From: Saprospiraceae bacterium
GTDB lineage: Bacteria; Bacteroidota; Bacteroidia; Chitinophagales; Saprospiraceae
Direction of reading: 5' to 3'
Length of the DNA stretch: 64,000 bases
Assembly: GCA_016717145.1 (NCBI GenBank)
Contig: JADKGD010000001.1
Location: forward strand, 1 to 64,000
Shown here: piece by piece, positions 42,480 through 52,681 of the stretch
How positions within the stretch are numbered: the first letter of the stretch is position 1
How the letters are laid out: every line of letters begins with the position of its first letter
Made by a program: the position numbers and the translations under genes
Notes under the pieces: generated by a model
Seen by the model: only the letters and a program-made list of their open reading frames with translations
Told to the model about the DNA's origin: nothing
Databases searched by the model: none

Positions 42480-43217
42480 TCATCCTACCAACCATTTTTT
42501 AAATAACGGAGATCTTTCGGTACTTGTAATGACTTCTTCATTGGTTGGCAAGAGATTAATTTTAACCCTGGATTTTGTGTGTGTCTGCATTTTACCAACA
42601 GCCTTATGATTGATGATATATTGTCTGTTAATCCGAAAATAAGATTTGTCTGTGATGTTTGTTTCGATGTACTCGAGTGTATGATCAACAGGATATTTTT
42701 TACCTTCAAAATTGACCAGATAAGTAATTTTGTCAGTAGTAAAGTAGTATGCTACATCTTTATAACTGATGGTCCTTATATTTTGACCAATTTTTATCAA
42801 CCATTTCTTTTCATTGATATTATTGTCTGTAAGAAGAGAATAATCCGGTACGCCACCCCTGAAGTATTTTTCATATTTTTGAAGAGCCAGACCGAGCAAA
42901 TCTTTTTTTATGGGTTTGAGTAAGTAATCAACCGCAAATTGTTTAAAAGCTTCAATAGCATATTCATCATAAGCCGTGGTAAAAATTATTGGTTTAGTTA
43001 TCGTAACATGTCTGAAAATATCAAAACTATTTCCATCTGCCAGATTAATGTCCATAAAAATCAGATCATAAGACGGTGAGGACGATAAAAATTCGATACT
43101 GTCCGCAATACTATCCAATTGGCGAATAATCCGAATATTTGGTGAGATTGATAACAGCATTTCTTTTAATCTCGATACTGCCAGTTCTTCGTCTTCGATG
43201 ATAATAACTTTTGTCAT
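42480..43217 (-). CDS. LytTR-type response regulator
   Basis: This 245-residue regulator has a receiver domain (VIIIEDEELAVSRLKEML, phosphoacceptor Asp in YDLIFMDINLADG, Lys in DYLLKPIKK) and a C-terminal LytTR DNA-binding domain (KDVAYYFTTDKITYLV, YFRINRQYIINHKAV). I use the ATG at 43217, which overlaps the stop of the sensor kinase gene by ATGA. A longer frame starts at 43247. It should be phosphorylated by the kinase encoded immediately upstream. Confidence 0.93.
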   Translation of the reverse strand: MTKVIIIEDEELAVSRLKEMLLSISPNIRIIRQLDSIADSIEFLSSSPSYDLIFMDINLADGNSFDIFRHVTITKPIIFTTAYDEYAIEAFKQFAVDYLLKPIKKDLLGLALQKYEKYFRGGVPDYSLLTDNNINEKKWLIKIGQNIRTISYKDVAYYFTTDKITYLVNFEGKKYPVDHTLEYIETNITDKSYFRINRQYIINHKAVGKMQTHTKSRVKINLLPTNEEVITSTERSPLFKKWLVG

Positions 43218-46023
43218 TCTTTTAATTTTAGCGGAATTTTTACACAAAAAGCCCCATTATCCTGAGTAATTTCAATATCTTTTTGCATCATACTTGAATA
43301 TCTTTTTGACAGTGATTGAAGACCAAAGTGGGTAGAAACATCTGTATTGATTTTATTTTGAATATTATTACATACCCAAAGCTTGTCTTCCTTCAAACTG
43401 ATTTTTATGTACAATGGTTTAGATTTGGATACAATATTATGTTTTACTGCATTCTCCAATAATAACTGCAATGTCAGAGGAATAATAAAATATTGTTCTG
43501 TACCTGTACCTGTATCAGAAATATCAAATACAATGCTACTTCCAAATCTTTGTTTAAGTAAAAATATGTAATTATCCATGATAGAAAACTCTTCTTTAAG
43601 TAAGATCAAATCAGCATCTCTATATTGTAAAATTGACCTGTAAAAGTCCGAAAGATGTTCAACAAATACGACTGCTTGTTTTGGGTTGCTTTCAATGATA
43701 GAAACCAAAGTATTAAAACTATTAAACAGAAAGTGAGGGTTTATCTGGCTTTTTAACGTTTCAAGTTGGTTTTTAAGCTGGTCAGTTTTGATTTCATCAA
43801 GTAATTTTTGACGCATTTTACTTCTGGTAAGAACAAAATATCCTATCAAACCTAAAACAAAGCTTACCAGCACTTTAAACCACAAGGTTTGCCAATAAAC
43901 TGGCTTTATAATAAATGCCACTTCAAATTTATCCACAAAGTCAAAATTATCATTAATGGAACACTCTAAAATGAAACAATAATTGCCTGGTGACAAGTTG
44001 GGATAAATTAGTTTTTGATCAGTGGTATAACGCCATTCGATGTCTATGGATTCAAGTTTATATTTATATTTAATAGCCCTGGGATACTGCATCCAAAGAC
44101 CGGAATATTCGATTAAAAAATCATTTTCATTATGAGGCAGTACAATTTCGGACATGTTAATTAAGTTTTTTTGCCCCAACCGAATCTTGTCAATCAATAC
44201 ATTTGGCTTTAAGTAATTTTGGGTATTTTGACCGTATTTGATTACCTTGTCTGATTCAGTTATCCATACATTGTTGTCTTTGTCTTTACACACAGCATTG
44301 ATGTTTTGAGCCCACTTACTTATACCAATATTGTTGCCAATATTAATTATATTAAAATTATCAACATTGATCACATCTATTCCGGTATGATGAAAAACCA
44401 AAATATTCCCATCTTTGTCAGAAACTAAACCCGAAATGTGTATTTCAGTCAGTCCATCCTCGATGCCAAGCATTGTTATGCTGTCATGTTTGATATAACC
44501 TATGCCTTCATTAAGTGTGCTAAACCAAATCACATGATTTCTGTCCTGAGCAAACGAAAGCACTGTATGATTGCTTATATACGGTTTAATAACTTCATCG
44601 AACTGTATTTTAATAATCCCTTTTCCGGCTGTTCCTACCCACATATTTTGTGCTTTGTCCGTAAAGAAAGTATAATTGTAATCTGAATTAAGTCCTGTTT
44701 TTCTGTTAAGTGTTTTAAGTACTTTGCCTTCAGGATTTATTTCATTGATTCCAGCTAAAGTGGATGCCCAAATCGAATTTTCTCTTAATGCAAGATATAG
44801 GATATTATTATTGGCCAAGCCGTCTTTTTCAGTTATCCGATGTTTTTTAAAGGTGGATAAATTTAAGGTTATAATGCCGTTTCCGAATGTTCCGCACCAT
44901 AGTTCATTTTTTTGAGGAACATAAAGTAAAGAAAGTATATTTTCACCATCAATAAGTTTTCTACCTGGTGATTTAAGATCGGTTTTTATAAGACCATTTT
45001 CATTGCCAAGGTAAGTTATGCCTTTATACTTTGGATTGTTTGAATATCTTTTATACCGGTATAGAACTTTATGAAATTGGCGGATGCTGACACAAGGCCA
45101 TTATTTCTGCAAAGAATCCAGATACTGGCCTCAACATCAACAAATATGTCAATAATGGACAAGTCGGATTCAAGACCGGATGTTGATATGCCTGAAACTA
45201 TGTTTTGGTTAGTATTGTAATGAAATAATTGTTGTTTATTATCCGTTTGTATGATCATTTCATCATCCAGTAAGAGCTGAATATCAGTGATGTTCTGATT
45301 GCTTAATGGTGTTTGTATCAAGTGATTTGTACGTAAGTCCGCAAGCCATAATCCATGTTCATATGTCCCGACATAAAGTTTACTCCCGTCATGGGTCGAT
45401 TGTAATACCGTAATTATATCATTTTTTAAAGCGGAAGAAAATGCAGGAGAAAGTATTAATTTTTGATTATTCTTAAATCCACATTCCTGAATTCCGGCAT
45501 CTGTACCCACAAAAATACGACCATCTTTCATAGCTACCATAGTATAGATGTCCGTGCTTAACAAACCATCGTCCGCATCAATATTATACAGGGTTTTATT
45601 ATCGTAGATATATAGCCCTTCACCATATGTCGCAATCCAGATTAAGCCACTTATATCCCGTAATATCGATGTAATAGGAGCATTGGGCCATCCTTCAGGT
45701 ATTACCCATGGTGTAAGCATGTCATTGACATAAGTATAAATAGCTCCATCTTCGTATCCAATCCATAACGTATGGTTATCCTGAAATAACGATCTTACTT
45801 TATTTGAACCGGAGTCATTTCTTAAGATCACTTTATGTTTTATACCATCATATTTCAACAAACCTTCTGATGAGGCAATAAAGACAAAGTCGGTTTTGTG
45901 TCTGTATACAACTGAAGGATTGGATCTAACAAGATCAGTACTTATTTCATGATGATTAAAATGATATTGCTGCCCAAAAACAGTTGTAGAAAAGAGCAGT
46001 ATCCATAAAATATGCACATTCAT
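43214..46023 (-). CDS. LytS-type sensor histidine kinase with beta-propeller sensor (frameshifted)
   Basis: Two frames (46023 to 45016, then 44818 to 43214, joined through a stretch containing KYKGITYLGNENGLIKTDLK) form one protein of about 935 residues. It has a signal peptide, a periplasmic Reg_prop propeller with repeats such as GLIWIATYGEGLYIYDN and NMWVGTAGKGIIKI, and a Y_Y_Y domain (IEWRYTTDQKLIYPNLSPGNY). A membrane helix (FKVLVSFVLGLIGYFVL) leads to a His-kinase domain with the phospho-His in INPHFLFNSFNTL and an ATP lid with LLENAVKHN. One indel near 45040 separates the frames. It overlaps both neighbours by 4 bp. Confidence 0.85.
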
Positions 46024-46559
46024 AACCTCAGTTGCGCTTCTAATGATACATTAATTTCTTCTGCTATTTTTTTGTTTACGATGCTTGGTATACTGATATT
46101 ATAATCTTCCAAAGAAATTATAAAAGAGGACCTCAATAACAACAATTTATTTTTAATAGTTATTTCATGTTTTAAAATTCGTTCCATACCTACACCATGT
46201 ATGGTAAAAATACCTTTTGTTCTGACCTGATATGAGGCATCTTTGGATAAATCAATCGGGTCCAACAATTTGCCCACATAAGTTGCAGTAGGAAATTTAT
46301 CAGATTCCAAATAGTTTTCATTAAAATGCTCTTGTTGCAGTGCACTGTTGAATCCATTAAAAGATCGCATACGAAACTGAAAACGCAAATTTATTTTGAA
46401 CCAAGTTAATAATTCCTTCCAGTTGATCACTCTTTGCTTTAATTATTTCCAGGCTTGCATCCGAAATGAAAAATATATTCCCTTTTATCTGCAATTGGTC
46501 AGATTGACTGATGGCAAAAAGCGAAAGCTCATGACAAAAACAATAATAAACATTTTCAT
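46020..46559 (-). CDS. YceI-family protein, first gene of the kinase operon (frameshifted)
   Basis: The frames 46587-46357 and 46430-46020 combine to a YceI-like lipid-binding protein of about 178 residues. Segments are DQLQIKGNIFFISDASLEIIKA, FNGFNSALQQEHFNENYLES, FPTATYVGKL, GIFTIHGVGM and EDYNISIPSIVNKKIAEEI. A start MKMFIIVFVM at 46559 gives a signal peptide but needs one frame change soon after, and another lies near 46385. It resembles the intact YceI protein at 49363 (QEHFNENY, DYNIS.PS). It precedes the sensor kinase with an ATGA overlap, so ligand binding in the periplasm may feed the sensor (inferred). Confidence 0.75.
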
Positions 46560-46850
46560 TCTCCAAAAATAGTAAATTTCTGACCAATTCAATTAATTAA
46601 ATTTGACTGAACAAGCAAAATTTCAGTTTTAATCGGGCATTAGTTTTTTATCATGATACATTATTCACAATTATTTGTTCTTTTTCGGTAAATTTCTTGC
46701 TGCGTATAACATCGGCTCTATTTTAGATGTTGTTCACTTCCAACAGATTATCAAACATAGGTTTTTATTTATTTATATATATGATCCAGGTCATTTTAAT
46801 GTATTTGTAAATGATATATATTTGGGGATTATTAAACGATTTAAACATTT

Positions 46851-47063
46851 ATGATCATGACAAAAAATATGGGTAATACTGACAAAATAATCAGATTAAG
46901 TCTGGCAATTTTAATTGCAGTCTTATACTATTTTAATTTTATATCAGGTACTATGGCAATTATTTTAGGAGTTTTGGCGGTTATTTTTGCCCTTACCAGT
47001 TTAATTAGCTTTTGCCCACTTTACACGTTGGTGGGTATTAATACTTGTGACATTAAAAAGTAA
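46851..47063 (+). CDS. DUF2892 small membrane protein
   Basis: This 70-residue protein begins NMGNTDKIIRLSLAILIAVL, the typical start of DUF2892 (YgaP transmembrane-type) proteins, has two hydrophobic segments, and ends CPLYTLVGINTC with the conserved Cys-Pro and terminal Cys. A second Met at 46857 is an alternative start. TATATTTG at 46817-46824 is a plausible -7 box. The family is associated with sulfur or redox metabolism but has no settled role. Confidence 0.85.
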   Translation: MIMTKNMGNTDKIIRLSLAILIAVLYYFNFISGTMAIILGVLAVIFALTSLISFCPLYTLVGINTCDIKK

Positions 47064-47333
47064 GATAGCGCACATGTTTAGTTGAAAGGATTGATTAATA
47101 TGAGTGTAATGACATTCGTATTTCTTTTTCTATGTCTTAAAGTTTGAATTTTTGGTCGTTTGCTGACCGAATCGAGTTTTGAGAAGTATGCCGCAATTAA
47201 ATCTATTCGAGATCGGTTGGATTATTTAATTTCCGGTTCAACTTAATTTTATCCCTTTTCAGCTTGATATTTTGTAGCTTTTATAACAAATGAGGATACA
47301 TTGCGGTTCTATTGGTAAAATATATAGATAATT

Positions 47334-48311
47334 ATGAATCGTGTCATATTAATTCAAGCGACTATTTTTTTGATTTTCCTTTTAGGGTGTACTCATGAAC
47401 CGTCTTTACCACCGGTTAAGCCTGTGAGTTCCTATAAAACAGTTACCCCTTCCTGTGCGACATGTCCGACTGACTTGTTATGTGCAAATGTAGATGATAT
47501 CGTCATTACTACTTCAACAACTTTTAAGGCTTGTGAACCTCAACCATCAGGACAAGGGAGTTTTGTAATGGATCCTTCATTTTGTTATATTTGGACACCT
47601 AATGGTCAGCAAACTGACATCGTTACCACTTGTATTGTCGCGTGCAATGGCAGTATTTGTGATTCAACCTATATTACTATATATCCTCCAATGCCGGTCG
47701 ACACAATGCCGACAGGTGTACCATGTAAGGAAGATGTCATTTACTTTGAAAAAGATGTTTTGCCCATACTAAATCAAAGCTGCGCATATACAGCTTGTCA
47801 CAACACGGCAAGCGCTGCTGAAGGCGTTATACTGGACAATTATAGTAAAGTAATCAGTACGGGTCGGGTGAAACCGTTTAATTTATCAAAAAGTAAAATT
47901 TATGAAGTAATTACTAAAAATGACCCGGACGACATAATGCCGCCACCGCCAAGTCCCAAATTGACTACAATTCAAATAAATATTATAGCTCAGTGGATTC
48001 TTCAAGGCGCAAAAAATGAGATGTGCGACATTAATAGTCAACCTTGCAATACTGTCAATATTTCTTATGCAACATACATCAAACCTGCTTTGGCTTCGTG
48101 TACAAGTTGTCATAGAGCCGGAAATGCAGGTGGTGGTATAAATTTAGATTCATATGCGGGTATGAAAGCAGCAGCGGACAACGGCCGTCTGTATGGTTCC
48201 ATAAGCTGGACGCCTCCATATAAGACAATGCCTCAGGGTAGTGCAAAATTAGGCGACTGCACCATTAAAAAAATAAAATCCTGGATTGATGCCGGTGCGC
48301 CCAATAATTAA
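47334..48311 (+). CDS. Lipoprotein with two cytochrome-c-like heme motifs
   Basis: This 325-residue lipoprotein (FLIFLLGC lipobox) has a Cys-rich N-terminal part (CATCPTDLLC) with an Ig/PKD-like strand pattern, then two cytochrome-c-like modules. The first contains CAYTACHN, a CxxxCH variant, after VLPILNQS, with MPPPPSPKL as the distal Met segment. The second contains CTSCHRAG with TMPQGSAKL. The second resembles the single module of the downstream protein at 48381. It is probably an outer-membrane-exposed electron carrier or a heme-binding structural protein, since such Bacteroidota domains are often of unproven redox role. Confidence 0.78.
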   Translation: MNRVILIQATIFLIFLLGCTHEPSLPPVKPVSSYKTVTPSCATCPTDLLCANVDDIVITTSTTFKACEPQPSGQGSFVMDPSFCYIWTPNGQQTDIVTTCIVACNGSICDSTYITIYPPMPVDTMPTGVPCKEDVIYFEKDVLPILNQSCAYTACHNTASAAEGVILDNYSKVISTGRVKPFNLSKSKIYEVITKNDPDDIMPPPPSPKLTTIQINIIAQWILQGAKNEMCDINSQPCNTVNISYATYIKPALASCTSCHRAGNAGGGINLDSYAGMKAAADNGRLYGSISWTPPYKTMPQGSAKLGDCTIKKIKSWIDAGAPNN

Positions 48312-48380
48312 TATATCTTTTTTTTATAATATCCTTGAATTGTCTACTTTTGCGATTCATTCAAGCTTAATTTTAGATCA

Positions 48381-48746
48381 ATGAAGAATTTATTTTCTGT
48401 TTATATTTTTTCAGCTTTGTTCTTAACATCATGTTATTATGACTCTGTCGAAGACCTATATCCTGCTTCAGAATGTATAACTGTAAATGTAAGTTTCTCC
48501 CAAGATATCCAGCCAATACTGGTTAATAATTGTCTGACTTGTCATACGGCTGCGTCAACTATTGGCGGCGGGATTAACCTCGAGGGGCATGAGGCGGTAC
48601 TTTTTTATGCCAATAGTGGGTCTCTTGTGGGATCAGTAAAACAATCTGCTCCTTATAGCGCTATGCCAAAAAGTGCAGCAAAGCTTGAAGCCTGTAAAAT
48701 TTTGAAAATTGAGTCATGGGTTCAGGCAGGTAGTCCTAATAATTAA
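48381..48746 (+). CDS. Small cytochrome-c-like lipoprotein
   Basis: This 121-residue lipoprotein (SALFLTSC lipobox) has one cytochrome-c-like module: FSQDIQPILVNNCLTCH, then GGGINLEGHEAV, YSAMPKSAAKL with a candidate Met ligand, and IESWVQAGSPNN. The end matches SWIDAGAPNN of the preceding protein, so the two arose by duplication. It is transcribed in the same direction, 69 bases downstream. Confidence 0.82.
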   Translation: MKNLFSVYIFSALFLTSCYYDSVEDLYPASECITVNVSFSQDIQPILVNNCLTCHTAASTIGGGINLEGHEAVLFYANSGSLVGSVKQSAPYSAMPKSAAKLEACKILKIESWVQAGSPNN

Positions 48747-48805
48747 TTTTGATTTTTAGTCAATAGAATCAACAATGTCTTTCACATTAAAATAATGATA
48801 CGCAG

Positions 48806-49204
48806 ATGAAAAAATTTATTCCTTTAATTTTTATACTCATTGCAGCCGTTGCGCTATTATCATATTATATGTACAATAAACCACATGCAGAAACCAAAGA
48901 TGCTATGGCAGATGTTGTGATCTCACCGGCAGAATTGCTGGCTTCTTATGAACTGGATGAAACAAAAGCAGATCAGATGTATCTGGACAAAATAATAGAA
49001 GTTAAAGGTAGTATCAAAGCTATTAATAATCTGACGGGGGGAAGTAGTATTGCGCTTGACACAGGAAATGAGATGGCTTCAGTCATTTGCGAGTTTGAAA
49101 GTCCGGATGCCATTAAATCAGTAAAAGTTGGCGATGTAGTCAAAGTCAAAGGATTTTGTACAGGAAAGTTATCAGACATTATTCTCACCAGATGTTCGAT
49201 GTGA
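48806..49204 (+). CDS. OB-fold (tRNA_anti-like) membrane-anchored protein
   Basis: This 132-residue protein has an N-terminal membrane anchor (KKFIPLIFILIAAVALLSYY) and an OB-fold domain: AELLASYELDETKADQMYLD, KIIEVKGSI, SIALDTGN, VGDVVKVKGFC, DIILTRCSM. In Bacteroidota such proteins are commonly encoded between cytochrome-like lipoproteins and YceI, as here. The function is unknown. Confidence 0.8.
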   Translation: MKKFIPLIFILIAAVALLSYYMYNKPHAETKDAMADVVISPAELLASYELDETKADQMYLDKIIEVKGSIKAINNLTGGSSIALDTGNEMASVICEFESPDAIKSVKVGDVVKVKGFCTGKLSDIILTRCSM

Positions 49205-49362
49205 AAGTTTAACACAATATTAATGAGATGGTTATTTGAGTTTGTAACAAACATGTATTCTGATCGTCTTTATTAATATAAGGTTTGCTGACAACTTATT
49301 CGTTTTTTAATATTTTTCCGGCGGTCTTATGATTAATCAGTTTAAAATATAAAATAATACAA

Positions 49363-49914
49363 ATGAAACAATTTATCATGATTTTGATTATCGGTATTGG
49401 AAGTATCCAAGCTGGCTTGACTCAAAAATATTTTACTAAATCGGCGTCCATTTCATTTTATTCAGATACAAAGATGGAAAAAATTGAAGGACATAATAAA
49501 TCTTCAAATTGTGTGTTGGATGCAGCAACCGGCAAGTTGGAATTTGGAAGTTTGGTCAAGGGTTTTCAATTCGAAAAGGCATTGATGCAGGAGCATTTTA
49601 ATGAAAACTATATGGAAAGTTCTAAATTTCCAAAAGCAACTTTTAAAGGCCAGATCGATAATTATGTGATTTTAGACCCTTCAAAAAATCAAAAAATTAA
49701 CGTTAAGGTATCAGGTGATTTAACCATTCATGGCATTACTAAAAAGGTAAGTACAGACGCCATATTAGACATGAAAGCAGGTAAGATAACAGCAAATGCT
49801 ACGTTTCCTATAACTATTGCAGATTATAACATTAGCGTTCCTTCACTTGTAAAAGATCAAATTGCAAAAACTGTAAGTGTTAATGTCTCTGCAAATCTTG
49901 AATTATTAAAATAA
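49363..49914 (+). CDS. YceI-family periplasmic protein
   Basis: This 183-residue protein has a signal peptide (FIMILIIGIGSIQAGLT) and a YceI lipocalin-like barrel: SASISFYSDTKMEKIEGHN, LVKGFQFEKALMQEHFNENY, FPKATFKGQI, GDLTIHGITKKV, ITIADYNISVPSLVKD. YceI proteins bind isoprenoid-like lipids. It is full length, unlike the frameshifted relative at 46020. It belongs to a same-strand series with the cytochrome-like lipoproteins and the DUF5777 barrel. Confidence 0.9.
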   Translation: MKQFIMILIIGIGSIQAGLTQKYFTKSASISFYSDTKMEKIEGHNKSSNCVLDAATGKLEFGSLVKGFQFEKALMQEHFNENYMESSKFPKATFKGQIDNYVILDPSKNQKINVKVSGDLTIHGITKKVSTDAILDMKAGKITANATFPITIADYNISVPSLVKDQIAKTVSVNVSANLELLK

Positions 49915-50007
49915 ATATCAGCAAGAAATTTGCATCTTCGCATAGAATTTACATTGATCATTTATTTTGAGTTATCCTGTAAGTTGTAATTACACAATAT
50001 TATCCAT

Positions 50008-50892
50008 ATGAAACACCAACTTTTATTATTTGCTTTTTTGTTTTTTATATCAATAAAAATTTCCGCACAGGCAGATGACCTATTATCTCTGCTTGGGAAT
50101 GAGGAAGTGACAGAATACACAAATGCCAGTTTCAAAACTAATCGTGTCATCAATCTGCACTCTCTTGAAAGTACTGCTGCAGGTGTTCTTGATTTTAAAA
50201 TCGGACATAGATTTGGACCGGTAAATGGGGGAGCTTATGAGCTGTTTGGTTTGGATAATGCGACCATAAGGTTGGGTTTTGATTATGGTCTTACAGACAA
50301 ATTTACCATTGGAATCGGCCGAAGTAGTTTTGAAAAAACTTACGACGGTTTTCTAAAATATAAACTGATTCGTCAAAGTACCGGAAAAAAGAAAATGCCA
50401 CTGACTGTTGCATTGTTACTGACATCAGCAGTGCAAACACTTAAGTGGCAAAATCCCGATAGAGATAATTATTTTTCCAGTAGGTTGTATCATACAGGAC
50501 AATTAATCGTCGGAAGAAAATTTAGCGAAGCATTTAGTTTGCAATTATGTCCAACTATTGTGCATAGAAATCTGGTAGCTACCAATGCTGAAAAAAACGA
50601 TGTTTATGCACTGGGCGCCGGGGGAAGAATAAAATTGACTAAAAGATTAACCTTAAATGCAGAATATATTTATGTGGCACCAAATCAGCTGGTATCACAA
50701 TTTAAAAATTCTTTTTCTGTCGGCGTAGACATTGAAACAGGCGGGCATGTATTCCAACTTCATCTTACTAACAGCAGGTCTATGATCGAAAAAGGATTTA
50801 TTGCCGAGACCAATGAGAGTTGGTCAAATGGTGGTATTCATTTTGGATTTAATGTAAGTAGGGTATTCACCGTGAAATCGCGAAAGATATAA
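50008..50892 (+). CDS. DUF5777-type outer-membrane beta-barrel protein
   Basis: This 294-residue protein has a signal peptide (LLFAFLFFISIKISAQ) followed by amphipathic strands. Family segments include FKTNRVINLHSLE, LDFKIGHRFGPVNGGAYELFGLDNA in two parts, FDYGLTDKFTIGIGRSSFEKTYDGFLKYK, and an aromatic C-terminal strand. It probably forms a small barrel. It closes the conserved series cytochrome-lipoprotein, OB-fold, YceI, DUF5777, whose joint role is unknown but may concern envelope redox or lipid handling. Confidence 0.85.
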   Translation: MKHQLLLFAFLFFISIKISAQADDLLSLLGNEEVTEYTNASFKTNRVINLHSLESTAAGVLDFKIGHRFGPVNGGAYELFGLDNATIRLGFDYGLTDKFTIGIGRSSFEKTYDGFLKYKLIRQSTGKKKMPLTVALLLTSAVQTLKWQNPDRDNYFSSRLYHTGQLIVGRKFSEAFSLQLCPTIVHRNLVATNAEKNDVYALGAGGRIKLTKRLTLNAEYIYVAPNQLVSQFKNSFSVGVDIETGGHVFQLHLTNSRSMIEKGFIAETNESWSNGGIHFGFNVSRVFTVKSRKI

Positions 50893-50930
50893 TCTGATAT
50901 CATTGTTCTGAACTAACCGCAGTTTAAAAA

Positions 50931-51662
50931 TTAATACCCTTTTAAAAACATATTGGCCTTTAATTTGTCCCAATAAAAAGGAATAAGAATGATGCTAAAT
51001 ATTATTACCAAGGCAATTTCCAGGGAGATGATGTATTCTGGCCAGGGTCCCAGTAAATCGTAAAATGTTCTGCCCGGTGGTTTAGCATTTAAGTACATGT
51101 AATTGGAGTCAAGTGCCATATTTATTGGGTATATCACCATCGCTAACAAATTAAGCCCGATTCCGGATTTTATAGCATCTTTAAAATCGAGTGAAAAATT
51201 ATATACAGAATGGCCGTAGAATGCTGCCAGGATGATAATTGCATGTACAGCCCAATATCTAATCGCTTCATAATTTGGCATACTATCTGTCAGGGTTGGG
51301 GTGAATATAGATTGAGCGCAAGCCGAAATGATCCAGAAATAAGTAACTGCCCAGGCAAGTTTCCACCTATACCACATTATGAATGGCATGATTAACGTAA
51401 TTATGTTGCATAAGTGAAGTGGTAGGTCAACAGTCGGATCAAATGTAACAATATAAAGACGATACCATATTTTGAATATTTGTGTCATGGCACCAAAAAC
51501 GCATATGATGGTTATGTACTTTCGTTGTTTATCGGCATTCCAATGATTTTTTGCGAGATATAAAGCAACCAAAATGAAACAAATACATGCCATAAAACAA
51601 ATCAAATGTTCCGGACTGTAATTGGAAAAACTACCGTTATCTCTTAAAATAGCATCAAGCAT
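50931..51662 (-). CDS. TIGR02206/YwaF-family membrane protein
   Basis: This 243-residue integral membrane protein has seven or so hydrophobic helices. The segments YSPEHLICFMACICFILVAL, LPLHLCNIITLIMPF, RYWAVHAIIILAAFYGHSVYN and NYMYLNAKPPGRTFYDLLGPWPEYI match the YwaF/TIGR02206 family, including the PxxHLC and NYMYL..KP motifs. Function unknown. It is convergent with the DUF5777 gene. Confidence 0.9.
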   Translation of the reverse strand: MLDAILRDNGSFSNYSPEHLICFMACICFILVALYLAKNHWNADKQRKYITIICVFGAMTQIFKIWYRLYIVTFDPTVDLPLHLCNIITLIMPFIMWYRWKLAWAVTYFWIISACAQSIFTPTLTDSMPNYEAIRYWAVHAIIILAAFYGHSVYNFSLDFKDAIKSGIGLNLLAMVIYPINMALDSNYMYLNAKPPGRTFYDLLGPWPEYIISLEIALVIIFSIILIPFYWDKLKANMFLKGY

Positions 51663-51939
51663 TTATGTTATGTTTCCAGCAAAAATAATATTGTTACCTG
51701 GTATGTCCAAATAAATGTTATCATGTTTAAAAACAAAGGAAATTTCCAAACAGAGTTAAGATTAAATAAATACAACCATTGATATACTTTTGAAGGATAG
51801 AAGACTATATTGGGATTATTATTTCCTTTTGTGCAAGGTTGTCAGCTTAAGGATTTCACTAAATTAACGTGAGTACGGCGAATAAAACAATCATTTATAA
51901 TGCTTTATGTTAAAGTCAGTGCTAGATTTTTACCATAAA

Positions 51940-51986
51940 ACCCTGTAAGGGTTAAATATTTGTAACCCTGGGTTTAAACCCAGGGT
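51940..51986. repeat. Palindromic intergenic repeat (REP/MITE-like)
   Basis: An AACCCTGTAAGGGTT-like hairpin is followed by the perfect 22-bp palindrome ACCCTGGGTTTAAACCCAGGGT (51965-51986 in two halves of 11). The 412-base gap 51663-52075 has no gene. The pair of GGGTT-type hairpins is typical of short mobile or REP-like repeats. Confidence 0.6.
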
Positions 51987-52075
51987 CACAAATGCAAATA
52001 CACATAATTTTGGCGGGATTTTTGCCATAATATGCAAAAATCATGACAAAATCACATCGAACTCATGTTAAATTA

Positions 52076-52600
52076 TTATAGCTGTCTGATATTCGGGTCG
52101 ATAAATCCTCTCAATCCCAATTCTACAGCTACCAGATTTTGAATTTTGCCATGATCAATGTCAAATTTTAAAATGGTTCGCATCTTGTGAAAACCATGGT
52201 GTCCATATGCTCCGGGATTCATATGCAGCAGATCGTTGGATTTATCCGGCATGACTTTGCATATGTGAGAGTGACCACAAATGTATAAATTTGGTTTTTC
52301 CTCCTTTATTATTTTATTTACTCTCGTACTGTATTTACCGGGATATCCGCCTATATGGGTCATAAATACTTTTATGCCGTCGCATAAAAAAATATTGTTT
52401 AGGGGAAAGATGTCTTTGACTGACTGGTCGTCAATATTTCCATAAACAGCTCTGAAAGTTGCCATTTCACGGTATTTGGAAATTGAGGCCAGATCACCAA
52501 TATCTCCGGCATGCCATATTTCATCTACACCTGTTAGATGTTCGGTGATTTCATCACCAAAGTAAGAATGATTGTCGGAAATCAGAGCTATTTTTTTCAT
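52076..52600 (-). CDS. YfcE/MJ0936-type metallophosphoesterase
   Basis: This 174-residue calcineurin-like phosphodiesterase has all metal-binding motifs: ISDNHSYFG (D-x-H), WHAGDIGD (GD), VYGNIDD (GN), THIGGYPG, and CGHSHICKV (GHxH). The small size fits the YfcE/MJ0936 class. The ATG at 52600 starts the conserved KKIALISDNHS. The longer frame from 52621 is unlikely. It is downstream of lpdA on the same strand. Confidence 0.9.
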   Translation of the reverse strand: MKKIALISDNHSYFGDEITEHLTGVDEIWHAGDIGDLASISKYREMATFRAVYGNIDDQSVKDIFPLNNIFLCDGIKVFMTHIGGYPGKYSTRVNKIIKEEKPNLYICGHSHICKVMPDKSNDLLHMNPGAYGHHGFHKMRTILKFDIDHGKIQNLVAVELGLRGFIDPNIRQL

Positions 52601-52681
52601 CTCCAAATTGGTAAAACACAAAGGACACTCCAGAGAAATGATCCAAAGTGTCCTTTTATATTTTAGTGAATTTATATTTGC

